Of a DNA stretch of 64,000 nucleotides, positions 51,323 through 60,251 are shown one piece after another. This DNA is from Nitrospira lenta (GTDB lineage: Bacteria > Nitrospirota > Nitrospiria > Nitrospirales > Nitrospiraceae). The stretch covers positions 53,829-117,828 of the forward strand of contig CAMBDY010000003.1 in the NCBI GenBank assembly GCA_945865525.1. Reading direction: 5' to 3'. The notes beneath the pieces are model-generated. The model saw only the letters and a list, made by a program, of their open reading frames with translations. It was not told the origin of the DNA and did no database searches. Every line of letters starts with the position of its first letter. Positions within the stretch are counted from its first letter, which is position 1. The translations under genes were made by a program, and so were the position numbers.

Positions 51323-52269
51323 TAAGAGAGCGCTGGCTCCCCGAGCTGCAAGCCAACGGCGATCGGGTGACCGGCCATATATTGTGCGACCGCCATACGG
51401 CGGCTATTGGCCGACTGTACCTCCAGCAGGGCCAACACTCCCTCCCCAGTGGCGACATGAATCGCCTCGCTGGTCACAGCCACCACTGTCCCGGGAGGCT
51501 TCGTGGCTGAGTCTGGGAGGGCCCGGGCTCTCCAAATCCTCCAACGGTCGCCTCCCGGCACAGCGGTAGAGGCTCCAGGCCAAGGAGCCAAGCCACGGAC
51601 GCGGTTGGCCAAGGCTGCGGCTGACAAGGTCCAATCGATGGCCCCATCTTCCTTTTTCAACAAGGGCGCCATAGTGGCTTGCGAAGAATCTTGAGGCCTC
51701 GGCACAAGGGTACCGGCCTTGAATCGGGCAATCGTTTCGACCAACAGCCGGCCTCCCAGCTCCCCCAACCGTAGCGAAAGGGTACCGGCCGTATCGTCAT
51801 CCGTAATGGGGATGGCTTCTTGCAGCAACATCGCACCGGTATCCATCCCCTCATCCATCAACATAGTCGTAATGCCCGTTTCCCGCTCGCCGTTAATGAT
51901 GGCCCATTGGATCGGACCGGCGCCGCGGTATTTTGGAAGTAGCGATCCATGCACATTGAGGCAGCCGCGCGGAGGCAGCGAAAGGATGGCTGGAGGCAGA
52001 ATACGTCCGAACGCCGTGACCGCGATGAAATCCGGCTTCCACCCGGCCAACATCGCAAGAAATTCCGGGTCCTTCATCTTGAGGGGTTGCAGCAGAGGAA
52101 TCTTCTCCCGCTGGGCGAGAAGCTTCACCGGCGACGGAGTGAGGACTTGCCCCCGCCCTTTCGGGCGGTCGGGTTGCGTCACGACGCCGACCACGACATC
52201 GTCCGACTGCAACAGGGCGTTAAGAGAGACAGCCGCAAAATCCGGCGTGCCCATAAAAACGATATTCAT
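51322..52269 (-). CDS. fmt: Methionyl-tRNA formyltransferase
   Basis: Formylates initiator Met-tRNA. N-terminal Rossmann segment VFMGTPDFAAVSL, the folate-binding HGSLLPKYRGAGPIQ block and the C-terminal OB-like domain (VRGLAPWPGASTAVPGG) are all present; 315 residues. It lies 84 bases from an initiator tRNA on the opposite strand, a functional pairing, and is the first gene of the rsmB-rpe transcript. Confidence 0.96.
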   Translation of the reverse strand: MNIVFMGTPDFAAVSLNALLQSDDVVVGVVTQPDRPKGRGQVLTPSPVKLLAQREKIPLLQPLKMKDPEFLAMLAGWKPDFIAVTAFGRILPPAILSLPPRGCLNVHGSLLPKYRGAGPIQWAIINGERETGITTMLMDEGMDTGAMLLQEAIPITDDDTAGTLSLRLGELGGRLLVETIARFKAGTLVPRPQDSSQATMAPLLKKEDGAIDWTLSAAALANRVRGLAPWPGASTAVPGGDRWRIWRARALPDSATKPPGTVVAVTSEAIHVATGEGVLALLEVQSANSRRMAVAQYMAGHPIAVGLQLGEPALS

Positions 52270-52352
52270 GTTATCGCTCTAGCATTGCAGGTACGCGAAA
52301 GCAAACGGGCCGCTGAATTGACTTACCATTCACCGCTTTGTTAGCATCCTCC

Positions 52353-52429
<77 letters not shown>

Positions 52430-52534
52430 ACCAGTTTCCCCTCCATGCACACACCAATGAAGTTCTTCTATGCCCGCGCGTTGCGCGAGCACCAGGGACT
52501 CAGCAGGGTATCCCACTTTTTCAACATCTTATTT

Positions 52535-53047
52535 TCATTCGTCGGAGCCGAGCCCCAGCAACTGAGCCAGCTGAAAGACCGTGTAGGACGTGTGGGCATC
52601 TAAAAGAGTCAGCCTGATCCCGGCGGCCTGCAGCACTAACTGGATCTCCTGCCGCCTCGCGATCTCCTCAGGCTGGGGAGGCGTTCCCTCCTCCAGCAAA
52701 ACCACCTGCTCCACGACTTTCGAGCCAGGATGAAACAATACAAAGTCAAGCTGCTTCAGCGCGATCTTCCGCAAGACTTGCAGACGGGCCTTCCGGTCTC
52801 CCTCCACGCTGACGATTGACCAAAGTGGAACCCGCGCGAAGACCAGAAAATGGTCCTGCACGGCCAGCAAGATCAGGTTGTAGAGCACGAGATCCCTGTC
52901 GGTCAGCAGGGGCTGGGATCGTAGCGTGACACCGAAAGGAAGGACGGGGGCCTCGTGCTTGCGCACCCCATCGGCCAACAAACCCTTCGGCTGCCAGATC
53001 AGGAAAATCAGAAACACAATTGCGAGGACGATGAATAGATGTTCCAT
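52535..53047 (-). CDS. DUF2726-domain membrane-anchored protein, 170 aa
   Basis: A single N-terminal membrane anchor (MEHLFIVLAIVFLIFLIW) then a soluble domain with the DUF2726 pattern: LLTDRDLVLYNLILLAV, HFLVFARVPLWSIV, LKQLDFVLFHPGS and a Val/Leu-rich C-terminus. The DUF2726 family is predicted to be a restriction-endonuclease-like (PD-(D/E)XK) fold, but the conserved acidic residues I can see are few, so nuclease activity is not claimed. Beside fmt/initiator tRNA; probably a standalone transcript. Confidence 0.75.
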   Translation of the reverse strand: MEHLFIVLAIVFLIFLIWQPKGLLADGVRKHEAPVLPFGVTLRSQPLLTDRDLVLYNLILLAVQDHFLVFARVPLWSIVSVEGDRKARLQVLRKIALKQLDFVLFHPGSKVVEQVVLLEEGTPPQPEEIARRQEIQLVLQAAGIRLTLLDAHTSYTVFQLAQLLGLGSDE

Positions 53048-53053
53048 TCTGCT

Positions 53054-54235
53054 CTACCGCGACGACAAGGAATCACGCCAACCTGGCCCGTTCGGCACAA
53101 TCGTGCCGAGGATCACGGGATGTGACGCGCCCGTGACAGACGGGATGTTGCCCCATTGGCCTGTCACGGTGTGATAGGCCAGCACGGCGACAGCCACCGC
53201 TTCAAACGACTTACTGTCCCACCCGATGGCGTCGAAGGTCGTGACCGGCACTGGCGCGAACACTGCCGCGAGATGCGTCATGATCGCGCGATTACGAACC
53301 CCCCCGCCGCCCACCACCACTTCATCGATTTGGCCCTTGATCCAACGCCGCGCCGTCCCCACCGCCTTGGCAGTCCAGAGGCTGCAGGTCGCCAACAGAT
53401 CCTCAACCAACAGGCCACGCTGCCGCTGAGTCGAGAGCAGTACCTCGATCAGTTCCGGACCAAACGCTTCCCGTCCGGTCGATTTGGGTGGCCGCTGAGA
53501 CAGAAAGGGATGGGCGAGCAGTGCCGTGAGTAGTTGCGAATCTACTTGCCCCTTCTTCGCCAACTTCCCCCCACGATCCATCGATAGTCGTCCATCCGTC
53601 AACCGCGCCATGAGACTGTCCAGCACCATATTGGCCGGCCCTGTATCGAAGGCCCGCACCTTGGCCAAGTCTCCGCCTTTCGGCACGTAGGTCACGTTGC
53701 TGATGCCGCCGAGATTCACGATCAACCGCGCGCGATGGGCATGCTTCATGAGCAACGCATGGGCGATGGGCGCCAAGGGAGCCCCCTGGCCCCCTGCGGC
53801 CATGTCCCGTGTCCGAAAGTTCGCAACCGTCGTAATTCCCGTTCGCTCGGCAATCACCGCAGGTTCGGCGATTTGCAGGGTCGAACGAATCGTCCCGATA
53901 CCTGGCACAGACACGCCAGACGGCAGATGGTGCACGGTCTGGCCATGAGAGCCAATCACGGTCACTTTGCCAGGCTGACGCTTGGCCTGCTTGATCACGC
54001 GTAATGCCGCCTTGGCAAACCATTCACCCAGCAATACGTTGAGGTGACAGACCTCGGCAACCGTTCCAGACACAGAGACAGAGAGAATGCGCTGCTGCAG
54101 CGAACGAGGGTAGGCGACTGTGTGGGCCGCAAGCGTCTTCGCCTTGAGCGTGTGGCCTCTCCCCGTAATCTCGACCAGTGCGGCATCGACTCCGTCCCCG
54201 GAAGTTCCGGACATCAGTCCAACAACAAGCATCAA
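53054..54235 (-). CDS. anmK: Anhydro-N-acetylmuramic acid kinase
   Basis: Sugar-kinase fold enzyme recycling anhydroMurNAc from peptidoglycan. N-terminal VGLMSGTSGDGVDAALVEI, the ATP-binding GSHGQTVHHLP segment, the ANFRTRDMAAGGQGAPLAP active site, LNLGGISNVTY and DEVVVGGGGVRN are present. 393 residues, full. It fits with the D,D-carboxypeptidase elsewhere in the window as part of cell wall recycling. Confidence 0.94.
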   Translation of the reverse strand: MMLVVGLMSGTSGDGVDAALVEITGRGHTLKAKTLAAHTVAYPRSLQQRILSVSVSGTVAEVCHLNVLLGEWFAKAALRVIKQAKRQPGKVTVIGSHGQTVHHLPSGVSVPGIGTIRSTLQIAEPAVIAERTGITTVANFRTRDMAAGGQGAPLAPIAHALLMKHAHRARLIVNLGGISNVTYVPKGGDLAKVRAFDTGPANMVLDSLMARLTDGRLSMDRGGKLAKKGQVDSQLLTALLAHPFLSQRPPKSTGREAFGPELIEVLLSTQRQRGLLVEDLLATCSLWTAKAVGTARRWIKGQIDEVVVGGGGVRNRAIMTHLAAVFAPVPVTTFDAIGWDSKSFEAVAVAVLAYHTVTGQWGNIPSVTGASHPVILGTIVPNGPGWRDSLSSR

Positions 54236-54340
54236 TGCCGTCCTCCCATAACCGTCGCGCCCCTATACCGGCCGTTACGCTAATGGAACGGCTTGATGGG
54301 GTCAAGCAGGGAGGCTGGACAGGTCGTAAGGGCCGACCGT

Positions 54341-55849
54341 ATGATGGCGGACGCGAACCGACGACTGCTTTCCAAGGATCTCATGACCGCACGGGACCTC
54401 ATCGACACATGGGCGCTCCGGCTTGAAGCCGAGCAGACGCAGGTGAGCACGGCGTCGCTCGACCAGCCCATCACTCAGGTCTCATGCCGCCTAGTGCACA
54501 CGATCGGCACGTTGCACCTCTATGAGCTGACACTTCCACTCGGCACCTCTATCGCACATGACACGCCCCTCTCCCTCATCCCGCCGAACGACATAGGGAC
54601 GACCGAAGGCCTCGTGCTCAGCGGGCAGGACAATGTCATCCTCGTCCAGACCTTCGATCACATCGGGCAGTCCTGTGCCGATGTGACTGTGGTACCAGAT
54701 CGCGCTGGCCTTCTGGCCACATCAGCTAAACAGCTGCGCGGCATGCTGGCGCAACCAGACTCCTATCGGCTCGGTCCGGCCGACAGACTCGCGCCCCTCC
54801 TCGAAGCGGCGAGAGCGGGAGAGCCCCCAGGAGCCGGAACAGGCTCGTCGATTCTGTCGACCCTCTGGTCGGACGATTTTTTGATGCGGCGGCAGCGATT
54901 AGCCACACTGGCCATCGAACTGATCCGCGCCAACAAACGCCTGTTAGTGGTCTGCCCCGATCACCAACAGGCAGACACACTCATCGGCACCATCGCGCGA
55001 GCGATGAAAGCCGCGGGACTCACCTACAAGACCTGGGTAACTCGCTATGAAATGGCCTTGGCCCAGCAGGCCGATGGGGTCGGAATTCAGGAGCTGGGGT
55101 TCGAAGCGCAGATGCACCAGTTCTATGCCAAGTCGCGCACCGACAAGGCCGCACTCCGAGGAAAATACGAACGGTTCCGTGAACTGACTCCTGTCTTGGC
55201 CTATAAGGCGCAAAAGCAAAAGGATCTCGATGAAGTGCGCCTTCTGGAATGGCGCTTAATGACACAGCTGACCGATTTCCAGAACAAGATTAAGGACGTG
55301 AACGCCACCCTTGTGGAATACGAAAGCCTCCCACTCTTCCGGCGGCTCAGCCTGCAAGCTGTCGGAAAAAACGTTTCATCCCTGCATCAATACCTCGAAC
55401 TCTACGAGAGTCAATGTGCCGAACTGAAGGGAGAGCTCGATGTTGCCACGACGCGTATTAATGAACTCGTGCCGGAAGCCGCGGTGCCGAAAGACATGCG
55501 ACCGGAATTCGACGAACTCAAAGAAGACATCGTCCATCTGGGCGGGACCAAAAAAATCCGTGAGATACTCGCGGCGGCGGACGACACCAACCGCCAGGCC
55601 TTCATCCAGAATCGGCGGCTCGTGGTCACCACGGCATCGCGAGTGTTGAGCGATCCGCTCTTCAGCCGCGTCCGGTTCGATGTTTTGATCGCCGATGAGG
55701 CCCCCTGGATCGGACCAGCCCCCCTACTCGGCGCAGCCGGGCTGGTCCGAGAGCGGATCGTGCTTAGCGGCGACATCGGGGATATCGCGACCGCCGGCCT
55801 CTGGGCGTTCCACGCCGCTCCACGCAACTCGTTCACGCCCCTTGCTTGA
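54341..55849 (+). CDS. Helicase-like protein lacking a complete Walker A, 502 aa
   Basis: The C-terminal half reads like superfamily 1 (UPF1/DNA2-type) helicase middle motifs: RRLVVTTASRVLSDPLF before an apparent Walker B (VLIADEAPWIGPAPLL), then LSGDIGDI. The N-terminal half has a plausible RecA-like start (LATLAIELIRANKRLLVVCPDHQQAD) but no GPPGTGKT P-loop; the nearest match is EPPGAGTGSS. Residues about 290-420 form a long charged helical, coiled-coil-like segment. The protein stops shortly after motif III, so the second helicase domain is missing. It may be a pseudo-ATPase with a structural role. ATG 54341 is the better start; 54293 also possible. Confidence 0.7.
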   Translation: MMADANRRLLSKDLMTARDLIDTWALRLEAEQTQVSTASLDQPITQVSCRLVHTIGTLHLYELTLPLGTSIAHDTPLSLIPPNDIGTTEGLVLSGQDNVILVQTFDHIGQSCADVTVVPDRAGLLATSAKQLRGMLAQPDSYRLGPADRLAPLLEAARAGEPPGAGTGSSILSTLWSDDFLMRRQRLATLAIELIRANKRLLVVCPDHQQADTLIGTIARAMKAAGLTYKTWVTRYEMALAQQADGVGIQELGFEAQMHQFYAKSRTDKAALRGKYERFRELTPVLAYKAQKQKDLDEVRLLEWRLMTQLTDFQNKIKDVNATLVEYESLPLFRRLSLQAVGKNVSSLHQYLELYESQCAELKGELDVATTRINELVPEAAVPKDMRPEFDELKEDIVHLGGTKKIREILAAADDTNRQAFIQNRRLVVTTASRVLSDPLFSRVRFDVLIADEAPWIGPAPLLGAAGLVRERIVLSGDIGDIATAGLWAFHAAPRNSFTPLA

Positions 55850-55894
55850 CGGGAACCTCCATAATTCAGGATAATCCTGTCCCTACCTCGATGT

Positions 55895-55981
55895 GCCGAA
55901 GTGGCGAAACTGGCAGACGCACTAGATTCAGGGTCTAGCGCCCGCAAGGGTGTGCGGGTTCAAATCCCGCCTTCGGCACCA
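55895..55981 (+). tRNA. tRNA-Leu (anticodon CAG)
   Basis: Acceptor GCCGAAG/CTTCGGC, D-arm with GGCAGACGC, anticodon stem CTAGA/TCTAG with loop TTCAGGG (anticodon CAG), a long class II variable arm (CGCCCGCAAGGGTG) and T-arm GGGTTCAAATCCC, with encoded CCA. Lies at the left edge of an accessory block, a common insertion position. Confidence 0.94.
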
Positions 55982-56042
55982 ACCACTAAACACCTCTCCT
56001 AGCAAGGCGTTTCATTCTCTCCATGCCTTTATTCCTTCCATG

Positions 56043-56072
56043 CCCCCGCCTGCCGACAATAGCCCCCGGCCG
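56043..56072. repeat. Degenerate repeat, left copy (CCCGCC-TGCCGA-AATAG-CCCCC)
   Basis: cccccgcctgccgacaatagcccccggccg resembles the segment at 61414-61444 (ccccgccctgccgagaataggccccccctg), about 22 of 30 positions matching. The two copies sit on either side of the carbamoyltransferase block. Possibly recombination or element ends. Confidence 0.35.
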
Positions 56073-56104
56073 TCATCGACGTCTACAACAGGTGTTATGA
56101 CAGT

Positions 56105-56257
56105 CTAGAATATGGTGTAGATGAAGGGAGCCACCGCCGACCCTTGAGTCAGAACGATCAGACTCCCCAGGAGCACGAGCACGATAATTATCGGAAGGAG
56201 CCAGAATTTCTTCCGCTCCTTCATGAAGGCCCAGAGTTCCATCACAAAATCGCCCAT
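56105..56257 (-). CDS. DUF5989/SxtK-like membrane microprotein, 50 aa
   Basis: Too short for most gene callers. Reads MGDFVMELWAFMKERKK, then a membrane helix (FWLLPIIIVLVLLGSLIVL), then TQGSAVAPFIYTIF, the pattern of the small DUF5989 protein (SxtK in saxitoxin clusters) that partners SxtJ and carbamoyltransferases. AGGAGGG lies just before ATG. It follows the SxtJ-like gene on the same strand, forming a carbamoyltransferase-SxtJ-DUF5989 unit. Confidence 0.85.
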   Translation of the reverse strand: MGDFVMELWAFMKERKKFWLLPIIIVLVLLGSLIVLTQGSAVAPFIYTIF

Positions 56258-56284
56258 ACGCCCTCCTAATTGACACGCCTCGGC

Positions 56285-56680
56285 TTAAAACTGATGTTTC
56301 ATATGGGAAGGGGATCTCGAAGATCGAACCACTCTGTAGGTTGCGCTCGACTCAGAAAATGCCTGCCGCATCGTATCCTTCCCCATGAGGCGGAAAATAA
56401 TCCCAATGGGTGTAACCAGGCCATAAAACACGATGCCGAGCAGAATTCTCGTATTGATCCACCCTAGAATATGCCCGACCCACATCCACCCTTTATGGAC
56501 AGGCGCTAATATCGCTGGACGCGCTCCACCACATAGAATAAGTAGGCCTCCGATTCCGGTTGCCCACAGGCGCAACGACCCCCCGCGAAAGACCAGGGGC
56601 CACAGACCGATCACGACAAAGACTGTTCCGACCAACAGTCCAAATTGCCGTAGTTCTTTCTGCATGGCGGCTTGACCCAT
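56285..56680 (-). CDS. SxtJ-like membrane protein
   Basis: 131 residues from the chosen start (a longer ORF to 56728 overlaps the carbamoyltransferase end). Three hydrophobic segments: FGLLVGTVFVVIGLWPLVF near residue 14, LWATGIGGLLILCGG near 39, and INTRILLGIVFYGLVTPIG near 75. The last part MGKDTMRQAFSESSATY matches the SxtJ family. Sits between carbamoyltransferase and DUF5989, the same order as sxtI-sxtJ-sxtK of saxitoxin clusters, so a shared role in delivering or modifying a carbamoylated product is likely. Confidence 0.85.
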   Translation of the reverse strand: MGQAAMQKELRQFGLLVGTVFVVIGLWPLVFRGGSLRLWATGIGGLLILCGGARPAILAPVHKGWMWVGHILGWINTRILLGIVFYGLVTPIGIIFRLMGKDTMRQAFSESSATYRVVRSSRSPSHMKHQF

Positions 56681-56700
56681 TACCTCAATCCCCCGTTTAG

Positions 56701-58545
56701 CTAATCGAGTTCGAATTCTTTCTTCCAATCGGAATCCCCTTCAAGGGGCGCCTGATCCTCTTTTCTCAGCACATAATTCTCGATCACCAGGACATCCATC
56801 TCCGTCCGCATGAAGCAGCGATAGGCATCTTCAGGTGTACAGACAATGGGCTCGCCCCGCACGTTGAAGGACGTATTCACACAGGTGGCATAGCCTGTCT
56901 TGGCCTCAAACGCCTTGAGCAATTTGTAGTACCGTGGATTCGTCTCCTCATGCACCGTCTGAATTCTGGCAGAGTAGTCGATGTGCGTGACGGACGGAAT
57001 ATCCGAGCGTGGCACATTGAGCAAAGCGATCCCCCACAGCGCTTTCTGGCTCTGAGTGAACGGGAGTCGCCGCTTTTCAAGAACCGGAGCCACGAGCAAC
57101 ATGTAGGGACTGTCACCGTTCATCTGAAAATAGTCCGAGACCCGCTCTCTCAGCACGGAAGGCGCGAACGGTCTAAACGATTCACGATACTTAATCTTGA
57201 GGTTCAGCACGGACTGCATGTTCGTATTTCGCGCATCGCCTAGAATGCTCCGCCCGCCCAGCGAGCGGGGTCCGAATTCCATCCGTCCCTGATGCCATCC
57301 CACAACTTTTCCCACCGCGAGCTCATCAGCCACACAGCCATACAGATCCTTCTCCTCAAGCCGATGATAGACCGCCCCAAGAGTCTTCAGCCTGGCTGCG
57401 ACCGCCTCATTGCTGAAGGCCGGCCCCAGATAGCTCCCCTTCATTTTGTCGTGGACATTGTCAGCGGTCCTGGGCTTATTTTCATACTGGTGCCAGGCAC
57501 TCAGCGCCGCCCCCACTGCCCCACCGGCATCGCCGGCTGCTGGCTGAATCCAAACCCCCTTAAACGGTCCCTCCCGGAGCACTCTTCCATTTCCGACACA
57601 ATTAAGCGCAACACCGCCCGCCAGGCAAAGATAGTCCGCGCCCGTTTCACGGTGCATCGTCCGCGACAACCGCAGCATGACCTCCTCCGTCACGTCCTGA
57701 ATCGATCGAGCCAGATCCATTTCCCGCTGACCCAACTGCGACTCTGCCTTGCGAGGGGGGCCGCCAAATATACCGTCAAACTTGCGGCTCGTCATGGTCA
57801 AGCCGGTGCAGTAATTGAAATATGCCATGTTCATCCTGAAGGTGCCGTCCGGCTTGAGATCAATCAGGTGGTCGTAGATGGCCTTGACGTACTTCGGCTC
57901 TCCGTACGGAGCCAATCCCATAACCTTATATTCACCGGAGTTGACTTTAAACCCCGTGTAATACGTGAACGCCGAGTACAGCAGACCGATCGAGTGGGGG
58001 AACGGAATGTCCCATAGCGGGGTCAATTTATTTCCTTCACCCAGCCACGCCGAAGTGGTCGCCCATTCCCCGACCCCGTCCATACACAGCACACCAGCCC
58101 GTTCATAGGGGGAGGCATAAAAAGCTGAGGCGGCATGGGACTCGTGATGTTCGCCGAAGAGGAACTCCGGTAGTTCCGACTTATCGAGGCCGTTTGAACA
58201 GGCCAACACTTCCTTTTGCAACAAATTCCGCAGGAAGAGCTTCTCTTTCAACCAGACGGGCATCGCAGCCAGGAACGACTGAATTCCTTTGGGAGCAAAT
58301 CCGAGGTAGGTCTCCAGCAACCGCTCAAACTTGATGAACGGCTTGTCGTAAAACACGACATATTTCAGATCCTTGATGCCAATTCCGGCCTGGGCCAGGC
58401 AATATTCAACCGCCCGGCCAGGGAATCCCGGATCATGCTTCTTTCGTGAAAATCGCTCTTCTTGTGCTGCCGCGACAATCTCACCATCCTGCACAAGGCA
58501 AGCAGCGCTATCGTGATAGAAAGCTGAAATCCCAAGTATATACAT
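56701..58545 (-). CDS. Carbamoyltransferase (NodU/CmcH family)
   Basis: 614 residues. N-terminal domain with MYILGISAFYHDSAACLVQDG, GFPGRAVEYCLAQAG, EHHESHAASAFYASPYER (metal-binding His) and LAGGVALNCVGNGRVL. C-terminal domain starts near residue 400 (HQGRMEFGPRSLGGRSIL) and includes GEPIVCTPEDAYRCFM. The family transfers carbamoyl groups from carbamoyl phosphate to hydroxyl groups of glycans, antibiotics or nucleosides. Full length, no internal stops. Its neighbours SxtJ and DUF5989 define the cassette. Confidence 0.93.
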   Translation of the reverse strand: MYILGISAFYHDSAACLVQDGEIVAAAQEERFSRKKHDPGFPGRAVEYCLAQAGIGIKDLKYVVFYDKPFIKFERLLETYLGFAPKGIQSFLAAMPVWLKEKLFLRNLLQKEVLACSNGLDKSELPEFLFGEHHESHAASAFYASPYERAGVLCMDGVGEWATTSAWLGEGNKLTPLWDIPFPHSIGLLYSAFTYYTGFKVNSGEYKVMGLAPYGEPKYVKAIYDHLIDLKPDGTFRMNMAYFNYCTGLTMTSRKFDGIFGGPPRKAESQLGQREMDLARSIQDVTEEVMLRLSRTMHRETGADYLCLAGGVALNCVGNGRVLREGPFKGVWIQPAAGDAGGAVGAALSAWHQYENKPRTADNVHDKMKGSYLGPAFSNEAVAARLKTLGAVYHRLEEKDLYGCVADELAVGKVVGWHQGRMEFGPRSLGGRSILGDARNTNMQSVLNLKIKYRESFRPFAPSVLRERVSDYFQMNGDSPYMLLVAPVLEKRRLPFTQSQKALWGIALLNVPRSDIPSVTHIDYSARIQTVHEETNPRYYKLLKAFEAKTGYATCVNTSFNVRGEPIVCTPEDAYRCFMRTEMDVLVIENYVLRKEDQAPLEGDSDWKKEFELD

Positions 58546-58554
58546 GTAGCTCCA

Positions 58555-58669
58555 TCAGTCCTGCCAAACGATATTCATTCCAATAACATGGTAACCAGCC
58601 GCTTGGAGATTGACTGCCAAACAGTTACCTATTCCACGTGATGCACCCGTTACGATAAGAGGCTTCACC
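58555..58669 (-). pseudogene. Truncated, frameshifted SDR gene remnant
   Basis: Minus-strand GTG start with GAGGAGGTG upstream reads KPLIVTGASRGIGNC, the N-terminal Rossmann motif of a short-chain dehydrogenase; a run of four T residues then breaks the frame, after which the +1 frame continues AVNLQAAGYHVIGMNIVWQD and stops. Only about 38 codons remain, ending next to the carbamoyltransferase start. A gene once part of the operon has been largely deleted. Confidence 0.7.
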
Positions 58670-58704
58670 TGCACCTCCTCATTGTTAGCAATGCGATCCG
58701 AACT

Positions 58705-59874
58705 CTAGTTTACATTCTTCGCATCCCGCACAGAAGCAACAAGGTTTCTCTCGACAAAAAAGCCAAGGATGTGTTCCGCAATGACTCGGCTGGCATAGGG
58801 CGTAGGATGACACTGGTCATAAAAAAGGCGCTCCCGTGACCGACTTTTTCCCTCGCGCAACAGAGGGAGCATATCCAACAGGGGCACGCCCATCTTCTTT
58901 GCGAGAGCCGCAGCTTTCCGTTGAGGAAAATCAAACAGCCGCGCGTCCTCAACCTGATAGCTGACAGGAAACAGCACAATAGCCATGGGCACATGAGCGC
59001 GATCGAGCGTCACCTGCATCTCCACAAGCGTCTTCCCCATCCGGTCCCATGCCCCCTCACTCCAAGCACCGCCCCAATCCTCTATGTGTTCGACGACAAG
59101 CTTCGTAAACTCGGAAGAGTCCGCTCCGGCCCCCTCCATCTCGGAGAAACAACAGGCAACGCGGTGAGACCATTCCTGAAGTTCGCTTTCTGGGATCATC
59201 TGTAGATTCTCCCGCCATTGCTCACTTGGCCGTATCAGTTTTGCATATTTTTTTGAAAAGATATGAAACAAGTAATTTGCAGCCCAGCTTTCTTGCAAAA
59301 ACTCTGGCGGATGGAACAACTTGAGATATCGTGACGGCTGAAAATCATTCAGGTAGAGGCCAACCACGACCAAATCCGGCTCGATCGACAGACCGGTTTC
59401 CCCCAGCACAGTGCGGTACGTCTGTACGCTCTCGCCAAAGATCCCCGCGTTGACCGTTTCTAGCGGTTCCGTTCGACCTGCAGATAAAGTCTCGACTTGC
59501 CGCACGAACGTATCAGCATCCTGCAAATACTCTGAAAGTGTAATGGAATCACCCAAGAACAGAATTCGCTTTGCGGACTTAGCCGCGAGTTCTGGGTTGC
59601 GATAACCGAGGGAGTTCGTTTCAACCGTTACAGCTAGCCCGCTTGTGGGATGAGGCGAAAACTCCACTCTCATGTTGGGCTGAAGACGACGACCCTTTTC
59701 CGTTTCCAGAACATACGACCCGCTCCGTTTCGACTCCGCTGCTGGAGACGAGAGCTTCCTAATGGCGACCAGTTGCGGTGGCGGGAAGAACACCCGCAAC
59801 ACGATTTCGTACAAGACCAGTGCTGTCAGAAGACACAACAGCCCTCCACCGAACAATAGCATTCCCCGCTTCAT
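58705..59874 (-). CDS. SGNH/GDSL-like hydrolase with membrane anchor
   Basis: 389 residues. N-terminal membrane helix (LLFGGGLLCLLTALVLYEIVL) then an extracytoplasmic SGNH hydrolase: block I FLGDSITLSEYL with nucleophile Ser, VGLYLNDFQP as block III and DQCHPTPYASRVIAEHIL with the catalytic Asp/His near the C-terminus. This class deacylates or deacetylates glycans. ATG 59874 is preferred because AAGGGG precedes it; ATG 59895 would add seven residues. It is upstream of the SDR remnant and carbamoyltransferase on the same strand. Confidence 0.85.
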   Translation of the reverse strand: MKRGMLLFGGGLLCLLTALVLYEIVLRVFFPPPQLVAIRKLSSPAAESKRSGSYVLETEKGRRLQPNMRVEFSPHPTSGLAVTVETNSLGYRNPELAAKSAKRILFLGDSITLSEYLQDADTFVRQVETLSAGRTEPLETVNAGIFGESVQTYRTVLGETGLSIEPDLVVVGLYLNDFQPSRYLKLFHPPEFLQESWAANYLFHIFSKKYAKLIRPSEQWRENLQMIPESELQEWSHRVACCFSEMEGAGADSSEFTKLVVEHIEDWGGAWSEGAWDRMGKTLVEMQVTLDRAHVPMAIVLFPVSYQVEDARLFDFPQRKAAALAKKMGVPLLDMLPLLREGKSRSRERLFYDQCHPTPYASRVIAEHILGFFVERNLVASVRDAKNVN

Positions 59875-60251
59875 CGCCAACCCCTTAAGCATCATCGAAA
59901 CAATGGCACTCCTTGGATGCGAACCTACTTCCTGCCCATCATGAAGACCGCTAGCATTAACATAGAAACAGGATCTGCGTCAGGATCCGAATATTCGCCC
60001 CAACATCTCTTGCACCATCCCCCTGTACGGCACTGCCGTGCTCAGCCACAGAAGTGCGGCAATAACCGATCGCATCATTCCACGAGTCATCAGAAGAAAT
60101 TTAAATTCGTTGTAGGTTCGCTGGAGAGTGCCGCATAAACAAAGGGGATCGCCGCGCCTATCAAGGCTTTCAGCGATCCCCACTTGGGTTGTGTGACCGT
60201 CTTTTGCCGCATCGCCAACCAAACTGATGGCCGACTAGATCCTAGAAATCT
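59875..60251. other. Intergenic region with a possible tiny ORF
   Basis: About 375 bases. Near 59980-60090 on the minus strand a 36-codon frame (MTRGMMRSVIAALLWLSTAVPY then RGMVQEMLGRIFGS) would give a small hydrophobic peptide; its ribosome binding site is weak, so it is only suggested. No repeat or terminator seen. Confidence 0.3.
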
